NCBI RefSeq assembly: GCF_001673405.1
Contig: NZ_LZLV01000112.1
Coordinates: 1 to 64,000 of the forward strand
From: Mycobacterium sp. 1245111.1
GTDB taxonomy: Bacteria; Actinomycetota; Actinomycetes; Mycobacteriales; Mycobacteriaceae
Direction: 5' to 3'
Length of the DNA: 64,000 nt
Shown: positions 17,667 to 26,183 of the stretch, piece by piece
Layout of the letters: each line of letters begins with the position of its first letter
How positions within the stretch are numbered: the first letter of the stretch is position 1
Notes under the pieces: generated by a model
Told to the model about the DNA's origin: nothing
The model's input: only the letters and a program-made list of their open reading frames with translations
Database searches by the model: none
Position numbers and translations under genes: made by a program

Positions 17667-19132
17667 CGCGCGCCCTCGGCGATCGATTTGATCTCGAGGT
17701 ACTCCTCGAAGCCCGCTACGCCCATCTCCCGTCCGATGCCACTGTGCTTGTAGCCTCCGAACGGCACGTCGACGCCGTAGAAGACGCCACCGTTGACATT
17801 GACGGTGCCGGTGCGCATCCGATTGGCGACCGCGCGTGCCCGCTCGTTGGATGCGCTGACCACCGCACCCGACAGGCCGTACCGGGAATTGTTGGCGATC
17901 TCGACGGCGTGATCGTCACCGTCGTGCGGTATCACGGCGAGCACGGGGCCAAAGATTTCATCCTGTGCCACAGTGGAATTCGGGTCGACGTCGGCCAGCA
18001 CGGTGGGTTCGACGAAGTAACCGGTCGGCAGATGCGCGGGAACGCCACCGCCGACCGCGATGGTGGCCCCTTCGTCGACGCCCGTCTGTATGTAGCCGAG
18101 CACGCGCTGGCGCTGCTCCTCGCGGATCAACGGCCCCATGAGGACCGAGGAGTCAGTGGGATCGCCGAACGGCCAGTTCTTCAACATCTCGGCGAGCGCC
18201 TGAACCCCTTCGCGATACTTGTTGCGCGGCAGCAGAAGTCGCGTGGTGTTGGCACACCCCTGGCCGGCGTGGGTGGTAGCAGCGAACGCGGCAGATGTGA
18301 CGACCGATCCGATGTCGGCGTCGTCGAGTGCGACAAGTGCCGACTTGCCGCCGAGTTCCAGGAAGGCCTTTTTGATTGTCGGTGCTCCGGCGATCATGAT
18401 TCGCGTCCCGGTAGCGGTGGACCCGGTGAAGGAGATCATGTCGACGCGCGGGTCCTCGCAAAGCTGTTGGCCGACCTCGTGGCCGGCGGAGGTGACGATG
18501 TTGATGACACCGGCGGGGATGTCGGTGTGCTCGTGGATCAATTGGCCGAGTAGCGTTGCACCGTAAGGGGTGTCGGGCGCCGGCTTGAGAACGACGGTGT
18601 TGCCCGCCGCCAGGGCGGGCACCACTTTGGCCAGGTTGATCTGGACGGGGTAGTTCCACGGAGTGATGGCGCCGACGACACCTACCGGTTCGCGGCGCAC
18701 GGTGCGGAGGGTTTTCATCCCGAAGGGTTCGGCCAGACCGAGGCTCGTCTCCCATTGGTAGGTCTCGGCAAGGTCGGCTATCCAGGGCAGTCCCGCGATC
18801 GGGGCGTCCAACTGGGGCCCGAGTGTCAACGCTACGGGGCATCCGACCTCAGCGACCGTGGTCGCACGCAGGTCGTCGGCATGCTTGGTCAGTGCTTCAT
18901 GGAGTTGACGTATGCAGCGCACGCGCAGGTCGTGCGATTGCGCCCACTCGGTGTGGTCGAAGGCACGCCGGGCCGCAGTGATGGCGGCAGCCATGTCCGC
19001 GCTGGTGCCGTTGGCCGCGATCCCGAAGGCCTGCTCGGTGGCCGGGTTGACGTTGTCGTAGGTCGAGTTGTCCGACGCGCCGACGAGGCTGCCGTCGATC
19101 AGCATCCGCTCTTCGCGCCAGATCTCCGCCAT
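17663..19132 (-). CDS. Aldehyde dehydrogenase
   Basis: 489 aa from the ATG at 19132. Motifs: Thr-Pro-Trp-Asn-Tyr-Pro, Phe-Thr-Gly-Ser-Thr-Ala-Thr-Gly, catalytic Glu in Glu-Leu-Gly-Gly-Lys, and catalytic Cys293 in Gly-Gln-Gly-Cys-Ala-Asn. It oxidises an aldehyde to an acid with NAD(P). First gene of the operon, with operator site 3 about 60 bp upstream. The pairing with an SDR and a ligase points to the route alcohol, aldehyde, acid, CoA ester. An in-frame start 13 codons upstream is possible but lies nearer the operator and lacks a clear ribosome-binding site. Confidence 0.93.
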   Translation of the reverse strand: MAEIWREERMLIDGSLVGASDNSTYDNVNPATEQAFGIAANGTSADMAAAITAARRAFDHTEWAQSHDLRVRCIRQLHEALTKHADDLRATTVAEVGCPVALTLGPQLDAPIAGLPWIADLAETYQWETSLGLAEPFGMKTLRTVRREPVGVVGAITPWNYPVQINLAKVVPALAAGNTVVLKPAPDTPYGATLLGQLIHEHTDIPAGVINIVTSAGHEVGQQLCEDPRVDMISFTGSTATGTRIMIAGAPTIKKAFLELGGKSALVALDDADIGSVVTSAAFAATTHAGQGCANTTRLLLPRNKYREGVQALAEMLKNWPFGDPTDSSVLMGPLIREEQRQRVLGYIQTGVDEGATIAVGGGVPAHLPTGYFVEPTVLADVDPNSTVAQDEIFGPVLAVIPHDGDDHAVEIANNSRYGLSGAVVSASNERARAVANRMRTGTVNVNGGVFYGVDVPFGGYKHSGIGREMGVAGFEEYLEIKSIAEGAR

Positions 19133-19192
19133 GAGTCTCCTGTCGTCGTTTGATCGACGGCATGCAGTCACGCCGCCTCACCAAAGAGAACA

Positions 19193-19219
19193 GTAGTACA
19201 GGAGTTGTTCAGTTGAACA
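19193..19219 (+). promoter_or_regulatory. Shared regulon operator upstream of the aldehyde dehydrogenase operon (site 3)
   Basis: GTAGTAC followed by six bases and TGTTCAGTTGAACA. The right part is itself a perfect TGTTCA-GT-TGAACA palindrome. The site lies 60 bp upstream of the ATG at 19132 and downstream of the TetR stop. Confidence 0.7.
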
Positions 19220-19242
19220 GATAGCGGTACAAACTGCGCGGG

Positions 19243-19857
19243 TCAGCGCAGGCCGTTGACCGCGAACTTCTCCACGTATTTGCGCACCGTCTGCGGTTTG
19301 CTCATGTCGAAGGTCTGGGCTTCGTTCACGGTCGAGAAGGAGTAGATCATGCGCGCCAGCCATTCACTGGCGGCCGTAACGTCCACATTAGAGCCGACCT
19401 CGCCGCGCTTCTGGGCCTCACGGACATACGGGACAAGGAATTCCGTCGACCTGCGTACCGCGGTGTCCCCGTCAGAGATCATGTGCCGCATGAGCTCGGC
19501 ATCGTCGGCCATCAATCGATTCCGGGTGCGATGGTCGAGCAGGATCCTCGCGTGCGTCTCGGCCATGGCGCCCAGCTTCTCGGCCAGGGTGGACTTGTCG
19601 GCCATCGCTTCGGCAACGAGTTGATAGAACTTCTGTGCGCCGAATTCGATCGCTGCTTCGATGAGGACGTTGCGGTCTTCGAAATACCGATAGACGGTGC
19701 CGCGGGACAAATTGGCCATGCGTGCTACATCCTGAACGCTGGTGCGCTGAATGCCCAGCTGTGTAAAGCACTGATTAGCGGCTTCGAGGATCTGGTCGCG
19801 CCGATCGGACTCGTCCTGGTCTTCGACTGCCGCCGCGGCTCGTGGGGTAGCCATCAC
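19243..19857 (-). CDS. TetR family transcriptional regulator
   Basis: 204 aa. The N-terminal helix-turn-helix is clear: Ile-Leu-Glu-Ala-Ala, then Gln-Asp-Val-Ala-Arg-Met-Ala, then Ser-Arg-Gly-Thr-Val-Tyr-Arg-Tyr-Phe. The C-terminal ligand-binding domain is variable, as expected. It is divergent from an SDR gene across a region with operator site 4, and its own stop is near site 3. That makes it a good candidate for the regulator that reads the shared operator. Two start codons in a row (19857, 19854) cannot be told apart. Confidence 0.9.
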   Translation of the reverse strand: MMATPRAAAAVEDQDESDRRDQILEAANQCFTQLGIQRTSVQDVARMANLSRGTVYRYFEDRNVLIEAAIEFGAQKFYQLVAEAMADKSTLAEKLGAMAETHARILLDHRTRNRLMADDAELMRHMISDGDTAVRRSTEFLVPYVREAQKRGEVGSNVDVTAASEWLARMIYSFSTVNEAQTFDMSKPQTVRKYVEKFAVNGLR

Positions 19858-19985
19858 GCTCCTTGCTGTTGGGAGGGTGCCTCGCCAAGTTCCTTATGCT
19901 ACGCGACACCAGAGGCATCGGTGTGTCACCGGGACCGTTGGTGTGGGCGTAGTCGCCGCGGCGATTACCGGGCGCGACTGCTCAG

Positions 19986-20010
19986 ATAGACATGCGTTGT
20001 TCTATTGTCC
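19986..20010 (+). promoter_or_regulatory. Shared regulon operator between divergent TetR and SDR genes (site 4)
   Basis: ATAGACA followed, with one base less spacing than the consensus, by TGTTCTATTGTC. It sits 45-70 bp upstream of the SDR start at 20055 and about 130 bp from the TetR start, suiting autoregulation. Confidence 0.68.
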
Positions 20011-20054
20011 TTCTGGGAGTGTGGCGCTGAGTCACCACCGGAGAGGCGGCGGCA

Positions 20055-20864
20055 GTGGAACTCGGAATCAGGGACCGCAATTTCGTGCTGGTGGGCGGCA
20101 CGACTGGAATGGGTTTCAGCGCCGCGCAGGAACTCGCCGCTGACGGCGCCAACGTTGCGCTGCTCGCCCGCGACGAACAGCGCGCGTTGGAGCGCGCGAG
20201 CCTGCTGAGCGCTACCTACGGCGTGCGTGCAGTCGGCATCGGTGTGGACGCGGCCGCGCCGGGTGACGGGGTCGATAAGGCGATCGATCGTGCTGCCGCA
20301 GAATTGGGGCCCCTGCGCGGGCTGGCGGTGACGGCCGGTCCGATGAAGCAACAGGGGCCGTTCGTCGAGCACGGCGACGACTCGTGGGACTGGTACTACC
20401 AGATGATCCTGATGGCGACGGTCCGGTCGTGCCGCGCGATCATCCCTCACTTGCAGCGCAATGGCGGAGGGACGATCGTCAATACGGCGGCCTACTCGGT
20501 GCGGGCGCCCAAGATCCTCATCCCGCCCTACAACGCGCTGAAGGCTGCGGTCCTGACGCTGTCGAAGATCCTGGCCAAGACTCATGGACCCGATGGGATT
20601 CGGGTCAATGTGATGTGTCCGGGCCTCTTCGACACCGAGACCAACGACCACATCCGGGATCAGCGCGCCAAGCAATACGGAGTGCCGCTCGAAGATGCGA
20701 TCTACACACACCTGTCGAGCAACCCGGACTGGAACATGCGAGTTGCATTGGGGCGTGGCGGGTTTCCGCAGGAAGCTGGAGAACTAGTGGCATTTTTGCT
20801 CAGTGATCGTGCGGCGTATATGACCGGTGCCGTCATCAACATCGACGGCGGCACCGACTTCTGA
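20055..20864 (+). CDS. SDR family oxidoreductase
   Basis: 269 aa from a GTG at 20055 with a GGAGAGGCGGCGG sequence upstream. The cofactor motif is Val-Gly-Gly-Thr-Thr-Gly-Met-Gly and the active site Tyr-Asn-Ala-Leu-Lys. The usual NNAG is replaced by Thr-Ala-Gly. Ala-Arg-Asp after beta-2 hints at NADP(H). Monocistronic, divergent from a TetR gene, and its stop is one base from the stop of the convergent NTF2-like gene. Confidence 0.87.
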   Translation: MELGIRDRNFVLVGGTTGMGFSAAQELAADGANVALLARDEQRALERASLLSATYGVRAVGIGVDAAAPGDGVDKAIDRAAAELGPLRGLAVTAGPMKQQGPFVEHGDDSWDWYYQMILMATVRSCRAIIPHLQRNGGGTIVNTAAYSVRAPKILIPPYNALKAAVLTLSKILAKTHGPDGIRVNVMCPGLFDTETNDHIRDQRAKQYGVPLEDAIYTHLSSNPDWNMRVALGRGGFPQEAGELVAFLLSDRAAYMTGAVINIDGGTDF

Positions 20865-20865
20865 G

Positions 20866-21543
20866 CTACCGGGCCGCGTTTCTCGGGTCGTCCTTGGCGC
20901 GCCCGGTGGGGCTGACGCGCGGCGGGGCATCGGCTCGGCGCAGGGCGCGAAGCCACGTCTCGGCCGCCGGGGGTGCAGGCACCGGTTCGTCGAGTCGGCC
21001 CGGGTCCGCGTTCCAGAATTCGCGCCACGACGGGAAGGCATCGTGGAACGCTCCCTCGTGCTGAGGTGCTTTGGGCCAGCGCATCTTTCGAGGACCTAAC
21101 GGCGGAGCGGTCAGGTCGGTCTGATACCAAAACAGCGGCGTGCGACGCGCAAAGTACCAGCGCCCGCTGCGGCGCTCGTAGGAGTCGAGATAGGCCAATA
21201 GCTCGATCACCCATACCGAGTCGGTTTCGAGGTCGTTGCGTGAGTAGACCAGGCCGCTCGCGTGGTCGGCGTCGTGCACGTCGATGACGTGGCCCAAAAC
21301 ACCGTGCGCACTGCCGAGCAGGTCGTGCCGCATCTCGGTGTCGTACCACGCGCGAAGCGCCGCGCGACCGCGGCGCTTGCCCGGTACTCCGACGTCGTCC
21401 ACGAACAGGTTCACCACCGCGTTGAGATCACGCTGATCGAGAGCGACGGCGTACTTCGCGGCCAGTTGCCGGATCTCGTCGAGCGCCTCCAGGCGAGCCA
21501 CGCGGGCTAGGAGGTCAGCGAACTCGCCCGCGTCGATCGTCAT
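20866..21543 (-). CDS. NTF2-like/SnoaL-like protein with a long C-terminal extension
   Basis: 225 aa. Residues ~15-145 have the SnoaL_4-like pattern Glu-Ile-Arg-Gln-Leu-Ala-Ala-Lys-Tyr-Ala-Val-Ala-Leu-Asp-Gln-Arg-Asp-Leu and end with Trp-Tyr-Phe-Ala-Arg-Arg. The last ~70 residues are Pro-, Trp- and Arg-rich and look like an extra tail. It overlaps the ligase gene start region by 4 bp (stop of the ligase frame at 21540) and ends the five-gene minus operon 24797-20866. Reaction unknown; relatives include dehydratases and isomerases. Confidence 0.78.
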   Translation of the reverse strand: MTIDAGEFADLLARVARLEALDEIRQLAAKYAVALDQRDLNAVVNLFVDDVGVPGKRRGRAALRAWYDTEMRHDLLGSAHGVLGHVIDVHDADHASGLVYSRNDLETDSVWVIELLAYLDSYERRSGRWYFARRTPLFWYQTDLTAPPLGPRKMRWPKAPQHEGAFHDAFPSWREFWNADPGRLDEPVPAPPAAETWLRALRRADAPPRVSPTGRAKDDPRNAAR

Positions 21544-23180
21544 GCGAGTGCTCCGTCGGCTACCAGCTGGGCGAGGCGAATCTTGTCGATCTTGTTGGTC
21601 GAGGTGTACGGCAGATCGTCAGGACTTGGCAGCAGAACCCATTTCTTCGGGACCTTGTAGGCGGCGAGGTCGGCCTTGCAGGCGGCGGCCAGATTGTCCG
21701 ACGAGAGGACGCAGCCGTCGTTGGGTACGACGACGGCTGATACCAGGGCGCCCTTGTCAGGGTCGGGCACGCCGATGACATAGGCGAGTCGGACGCCCTC
21801 GACACGAGTGATCGCCGCCTCCACTTCCACCGGCGCGACGTTGGCGCCCGACGTTTTGATCATGTCGTCGGTGCGGCCGGCGAAGTACAGGTGACCATCA
21901 CTGTCGCGGTATCCGGCGTCTTTGGTGTGGAACCAACCGTCGATGTCGAAGAGCTGGGCGAGCTGCTTACCCACCATTCCCCGCATCATCGCGTACCCGC
22001 GTACGCAAATCTCACCCGTCACGCCGTTGGGGACCTCGTCCCCGTTGTCGTCGACGATCTTGTGCTCATAGCCGGGCGCGTCAACTCCGAGTGAGCCGCG
22101 TTTGGATTCGGGTACGGACTCGTGTGGCGGCCACCAGGTGTGGGAACTGCACGTCTCGGTCATTCCCAACTGCGTTACGCGCAACGACACGTCCGGGGCG
22201 CGGCGCTCCGGAGCCAGCAGCCCGGGGTGGTAGCCGTCGCGCAGCGAGGACAAATCGGTGCTGGCAAAGGCGGGGTGGTTCGTCAGGGCAGGCCCGACGT
22301 GAGGGAATCCCGTTGCATAGGTGGCACGTTCGACCTCCAGCAACCGCAGCACGTCGCCGGCGTCGAAGCGGTGTTCGGTGAGTATGGTGGCGCCCATCTG
22401 CATCGGCCCAAGCATTCCGAACACCAGACCGCCCACCCAGAAAAACGCCATCGGCACGTACACCCGATCGGCCGCGGTCCAGTCGTGTTGCTGGGCGATG
22501 AAGCGCGAGTGCACGAGGGCGGGCTCATGTGTGTGGATGACGCCCTTGGGGTTTGACGTACTGCCCGAGGTGTAGATCACGACCAGGTCGTCGCTGGGCC
22601 GCACGGCGCCCTCACAAGCGCGCAGAAACGATTCGGGCACCGGTTCTGGCCACGCGGTCGGCCAGCGTCGGTCGGAGTTGCCCAGCGGAAGCACGTTGCG
22701 CAAATAGGGAAGGTCCGGGAGTTGCAGCGGCCCAACGGCATCGAGGTCGGCATGGGTGGCGTCGAGGACTCGTTGACGGATGTCTTTACCGAGCAGGTTA
22801 TCGACGGCAAGGACGGTGTGGATGTCGGCATCGCGAAGCAGCCAGGCGAGTTCGGACGCTTGAAAGAACGTGTTGATCGGCACGGCTACCGCGCCGATAC
22901 GGGTGACCGCGAGAAGCGCCACAGCGAAGTCCACCCCATTGGGCGCCAGGATGCCGATCCGGACACCCTTTGTCACGCCCGCAGCTAGCAGCCTGCGCGC
23001 CACTGCCGCCGAATGGGCGTCGGCCTCGGCGTAGGTGATCCGCTCATCGGCCCCGTTGCCGACTGACGAGACGATGAAGTCGTTGGCGCCGTGCTGAGCG
23101 GTAAGTGCGGCGATCACTGCAGGCATGACGGCGTCGTACGGCAATGCCGTGTACGCGAACGTCCGGGGTACCGTCCTCAT
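21540..23180 (-). CDS. Acyl-CoA synthetase (FadD-like)
   Basis: 546 aa from the ATG at 23180. Motifs: P-loop Tyr-Thr-Ser-Gly-Ser-Thr-Ser-Asn-Pro-Lys-Gly, Leu-Gly-Met-Thr-Glu-Thr, Gly-Arg-Thr-Asp-Asp-Met-Ile-Lys, and a C-terminal Lys in Ser-Thr-Asn-Lys-Ile-Asp-Lys. It makes an acyl-CoA from a free acid. It is the second of three such ligases in the window and sits between an SDR (14-bp gap) and an NTF2-like gene (4-bp overlap). The frame is open further upstream, but that part would overlap the SDR. Confidence 0.93.
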   Translation of the reverse strand: MRTVPRTFAYTALPYDAVMPAVIAALTAQHGANDFIVSSVGNGADERITYAEADAHSAAVARRLLAAGVTKGVRIGILAPNGVDFAVALLAVTRIGAVAVPINTFFQASELAWLLRDADIHTVLAVDNLLGKDIRQRVLDATHADLDAVGPLQLPDLPYLRNVLPLGNSDRRWPTAWPEPVPESFLRACEGAVRPSDDLVVIYTSGSTSNPKGVIHTHEPALVHSRFIAQQHDWTAADRVYVPMAFFWVGGLVFGMLGPMQMGATILTEHRFDAGDVLRLLEVERATYATGFPHVGPALTNHPAFASTDLSSLRDGYHPGLLAPERRAPDVSLRVTQLGMTETCSSHTWWPPHESVPESKRGSLGVDAPGYEHKIVDDNGDEVPNGVTGEICVRGYAMMRGMVGKQLAQLFDIDGWFHTKDAGYRDSDGHLYFAGRTDDMIKTSGANVAPVEVEAAITRVEGVRLAYVIGVPDPDKGALVSAVVVPNDGCVLSSDNLAAACKADLAAYKVPKKWVLLPSPDDLPYTSTNKIDKIRLAQLVADGALA

Positions 23181-23194
23181 CGACCGCTCCTTGA

Positions 23195-23968
23195 TCAGGG
23201 CATCCACTGTCCGCCGGACACCGAAATAAGTTGACCGGTAAGGTGCTTCGCGCCGTCCGAGCACAAGAACGCGACCGTGCGTGCGACATCGGCGGGCTCG
23301 CCTAATTCGCCGGTGAGCGTGCTGCCGCGCATCTGGTCCAGTTGGTCTTCACTCTTGCGTGACAGCAGCCACGGGGTGGCGGTGGTGCCGACGACGACGG
23401 TGTTCACCCGGACGCCGAGCGGGCCGAGTTGAACCGCCATGAGCCTGCTGAGCCCTTCGATACCGGCCTTGGCGGCGGCGTAGGCGGGCGGCCCGGTGCG
23501 AACCCCGTGGGCCGACACAGAACTCACGTTGACGATCGCTCCCGACTTCTGGTCGACCATGTGGCGCGCCACGATCTGAGACATAATGAACGCGCCCTTG
23601 AGGTTCACGTCGAGGATTCGGTCCCAGTCGTCGTCCGTCTGGTCGAGAAATGTTGCAGGTAAGGTCATTCCAGCGTTGTTCACCAGGGCGGCGATCGGCC
23701 CGTGGGTTGATGCGAGATCTGTCATCGCCTGTTCCACCGCGACACGGTTGGTGATGGATAGCTCGAGTGGAAGAAGAAACCCCGCACGGGCCGACTCTGT
23801 CTCGCGGCATTTGGCGATCGCCTTGGCGTTGACGTCCACCGCCGCGACGCGGTAGCCGGCGTCGACGAGCTCGTCACAGATGGACTCGCCGATCCCCCGC
23901 GCTCCACCTGTCACGACGGCGACAGGGCGCCGATCCTGCGACACCTGAAAATCCTTTTCTGCTATCAC
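23195..23968 (-). CDS. SDR family oxidoreductase (FabG-like)
   Basis: 257 aa. Classical motifs Thr-Gly-Gly-Ala-Arg-Gly-Ile-Gly, Asn-Asn-Ala-Gly, catalytic Ser in Val-Ser-Ser-Val-Ser and Tyr-Ala-Ala-Ala-Lys are all present. Asp-Val-Asn after beta-2 favours NAD(H). The position between a crotonase and a ligase fits a 3-hydroxyacyl-CoA dehydrogenase step, though a free alcohol substrate is equally possible. Confidence 0.9.
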   Translation of the reverse strand: MIAEKDFQVSQDRRPVAVVTGGARGIGESICDELVDAGYRVAAVDVNAKAIAKCRETESARAGFLLPLELSITNRVAVEQAMTDLASTHGPIAALVNNAGMTLPATFLDQTDDDWDRILDVNLKGAFIMSQIVARHMVDQKSGAIVNVSSVSAHGVRTGPPAYAAAKAGIEGLSRLMAVQLGPLGVRVNTVVVGTTATPWLLSRKSEDQLDQMRGSTLTGELGEPADVARTVAFLCSDGAKHLTGQLISVSGGQWMP

Positions 23969-23984
23969 AATCCGATACGTGAGG

Positions 23985-24797
23985 TCATAGACGGTCGAGT
24001 GGTTTGGAGCCGCGCTCCATCAGTGCGCGCATGTACTCCTGGAACTCCCGAGACCCGGACACGACGGTGAGCAGATCGGTCGAAGTCTGCTGATGGGTCC
24101 GGAACCCCATGGCTTCCCAGGCGCGGATGAGGCCCATCTTGGTGGCTTGCAGCGTGGCCAGCGGGGCCCGAGCAATGCTCGCCGCGAGCTCCTCCACCTC
24201 CGCCTCGAGTCGGTCGGCGGGCACGACTCGGTTCACCAGACCGAAGTCGAGTGCCTCGGCGGCTGAAATCTTCTGAGCCGTATACAGGTACTCGGCAGCG
24301 CGCTTGTAGTTCATGAAAACCCATGGCTCGAACATGGTTTCGCAGCCCGGTAAGCCGAAGCCCGGAACCAAGGGCATCTGAAACCACGCGTCGTCGGAGC
24401 AGACAGTGATCTCGGGCAGCAGCGCCCACGTCGTGCCACCTCCGATCGCGTAACCATGCACCTGGGCGATGACGGGCTTCGGGAACTCGAAAAGCTTGAG
24501 CACGGGCCACAGGAACAGCTGCGCTGCCGAGCGCCAGACCAGTCCGGATGCTTCGCGCTCGGCTTGGAACTCGGGATAGCTGCCGTCCGGAACGTGACCC
24601 GAGCAGAACCCCTTGCCGTTCGCCTTGATGATGACCACCTTGATGGAGTAGTCGTATTGCGCGTCGTCGAGAGCGGCGTTCACGCTGTGAACCATCTCCG
24701 CGGTTTGCGCGTTGGCGCGGGACGGGTTGTTCAGGATGATCCGGGCGATGGAGCCGTCTTTCTCGTAGACGACGTGTTCGAGTTCCCGGGTTTCCAC
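23985..24797 (-). CDS. Enoyl-CoA hydratase/isomerase family protein
   Basis: 270 aa crotonase fold. It has Asn-Pro-Ser-Arg-Ala-Asn-Ala, the oxyanion-hole regions Phe-Cys-Ser-Gly-His and Tyr-Ala-Ile-Gly-Gly-Gly, and a helical C-terminus. In place of the usual Pro-Glu...Gly-Gly catalytic loop it reads Met-Pro-Leu-Val-Pro-Gly-Phe-Gly-Leu-Pro-Gly. The standard hydratase glutamates are therefore not obvious, and another crotonase reaction is possible. First gene of the minus operon, with weak operator site 5 just upstream. Confidence 0.85.
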   Translation of the reverse strand: METRELEHVVYEKDGSIARIILNNPSRANAQTAEMVHSVNAALDDAQYDYSIKVVIIKANGKGFCSGHVPDGSYPEFQAEREASGLVWRSAAQLFLWPVLKLFEFPKPVIAQVHGYAIGGGTTWALLPEITVCSDDAWFQMPLVPGFGLPGCETMFEPWVFMNYKRAAEYLYTAQKISAAEALDFGLVNRVVPADRLEAEVEELAASIARAPLATLQATKMGLIRAWEAMGFRTHQQTSTDLLTVVSGSREFQEYMRALMERGSKPLDRL

Positions 24798-24819
24798 AGC
24801 GCAGATCTCCTCACCGATC

Positions 24820-24847
24820 TAAACAAATCAACAAAAAGCGTAACAGT
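24820..24847 (-). promoter_or_regulatory. Weak copy of the shared operator upstream of the crotonase-SDR-ligase operon (site 5)
   Basis: Minus-strand TGTTAC-N7-GTTGATTTGT keeps the spacing and much of the right half, but the left half is poor. Included because it sits 23-50 bp upstream of the start at 24797 like the other sites. Confidence 0.4.
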
Positions 24848-24911
24848 GCATACTTGGCGGCCACCCGTGCCGATCGGCACGTTACGGAGGCTGGTCACAG
24901 TGCTGAGCCAT

Positions 24912-26105
24912 CTACCGCAACGTCATCTCCAGGCTGGTGTAGCCGCGCACCGTGGCCGTCAGTACTCGGTCGCGGGCGCCGATCGTGTAGTTGGGGAACT
25001 TCCTCGCGACGTACTCGAACACCAATTGCGCCTCCCGTCGGGCGAGCCATTGGCCCAGGCAAATGTGAATGCCCCAGCCGAAGTAGACGTCGGTACCCCG
25101 CGGCCGGTCCAGCACGAAGCGATCAGGGTCGGCGTAGCGGCGTTCATCGCGATTGGCGCTGCCGAGCAGCAGCAGAACCCAGTCGCCGGCGTCCATGGTG
25201 ACGCCGTGCTTCTCGACGGATCGGGTCAGGGTTCGCGCCACCCAGTGACTCGGGGTGTCATACCGCAGGGCCTCGTTGACGGCGGCGGGGATCAGCGAAG
25301 GGTCGCCGACGATTCGTCGCCACTGGTCGGGATGATCGTGCAGCGCCACGAGGCCGTTGGAAATGAGCTTCTGGGTGGTCTCAGAACCGGCGGCCGACAA
25401 CAGGTTCGCGAACATCAGCACTTCGTGAGGTGACAGGGCGCGCTCGCCGCCGGCTTCAGGATCTGCGAACGTGGAGTGCAGCACGATGCTGATCAGGTCG
25501 TCGCCCGGGTCGGATCGGCGGGCCTCGATGAGCCCGCCGATGTATTCGCTGATCTTCCGGTTGGCGTCGATGGCGCTTTGCGGCATCGCGACCTCACCCT
25601 CGTGGCGGGTGAGGAATGCCTCCCACCACACCCTGAGCTGGCCGCGATCGGCAGTGGGTACGCCGAGCAGGTCGCCGATGATGTCGGTGGGGACCGCGAA
25701 CGCGAACGCCTCCATTGCGTCCACCGTGGAACCCGGCTTGAGCCGATCCAAGTGGTAGTTGACCGTACGTTGCAGCGCGGTCTCCATGGCCGTCACCGCC
25801 TTTGGCGTGAAGAATCCCTTGAGCACTCCGCGAATGCGATCATGGCGCGGGGGATCCATGGAGATGACGGAATACTTGCGGCCATCGTTGTCCGGATTCT
25901 CCGGTGCCGGACCCAATTTGGACGAGTATGTCTCCCAGTCGCGTAAGGCGCGGGACACGTCGTCGAATCGGGACAGCACCCACCACCGGCTGTCGGGGTC
26001 GCGATAGACCGGAGCTTCGTCACGCAGCCGTCGGTACACCGGGTAGGGGTCGTCGAAGATCGCCTTCGAGAACGGCGAATACATCAGCTCGCTGGTCGCT
26101 GGCAC
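24912..26105 (-). CDS. Cytochrome P450
   Basis: 397 aa from a GTG at 26105. Motifs: I-helix Ser-Ala-Ala-Gly-Ser-Glu-Thr-Thr, ExxR as Glu-Ala-Leu-Arg, and haem loop Phe-Gly-Trp-Gly-Ile-His-Ile-Cys with Cys349 as the haem ligand. Trp at the second loop position is less common. Soluble class I enzyme needing a ferredoxin. It stands alone, flanked by the crotonase operon downstream and an acyl-CoA dehydrogenase pair upstream, with its own operator (site 6). Confidence 0.93.
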   Translation of the reverse strand: MPATSELMYSPFSKAIFDDPYPVYRRLRDEAPVYRDPDSRWWVLSRFDDVSRALRDWETYSSKLGPAPENPDNDGRKYSVISMDPPRHDRIRGVLKGFFTPKAVTAMETALQRTVNYHLDRLKPGSTVDAMEAFAFAVPTDIIGDLLGVPTADRGQLRVWWEAFLTRHEGEVAMPQSAIDANRKISEYIGGLIEARRSDPGDDLISIVLHSTFADPEAGGERALSPHEVLMFANLLSAAGSETTQKLISNGLVALHDHPDQWRRIVGDPSLIPAAVNEALRYDTPSHWVARTLTRSVEKHGVTMDAGDWVLLLLGSANRDERRYADPDRFVLDRPRGTDVYFGWGIHICLGQWLARREAQLVFEYVARKFPNYTIGARDRVLTATVRGYTSLEMTLR

Positions 26106-26125
26106 GCGATGACTCTAACATCGTG

Positions 26126-26156
26126 CTGCACAGTAGAACGAATGATGATCTTTTGT
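26126..26156 (-). promoter_or_regulatory. Shared regulon operator upstream of a P450 gene (site 6)
   Basis: On the minus strand AAGATC-N7-GTTCTACTGT, a close match to the consensus with correct spacing. It lies about 20-50 bp upstream of the GTG at 26105, close enough to block transcription or translation initiation. Confidence 0.65.
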
Positions 26157-26183
26157 TCAGCGGCTGGTGGGCTGATGTGTCGG

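Noticed and set aside
17618..18553. Plus-strand open frame opposite the aldehyde dehydrogenase
   Set aside because: Shadow of the dehydrogenase, whose catalytic Cys and Glu motifs are intact on the minus strand.
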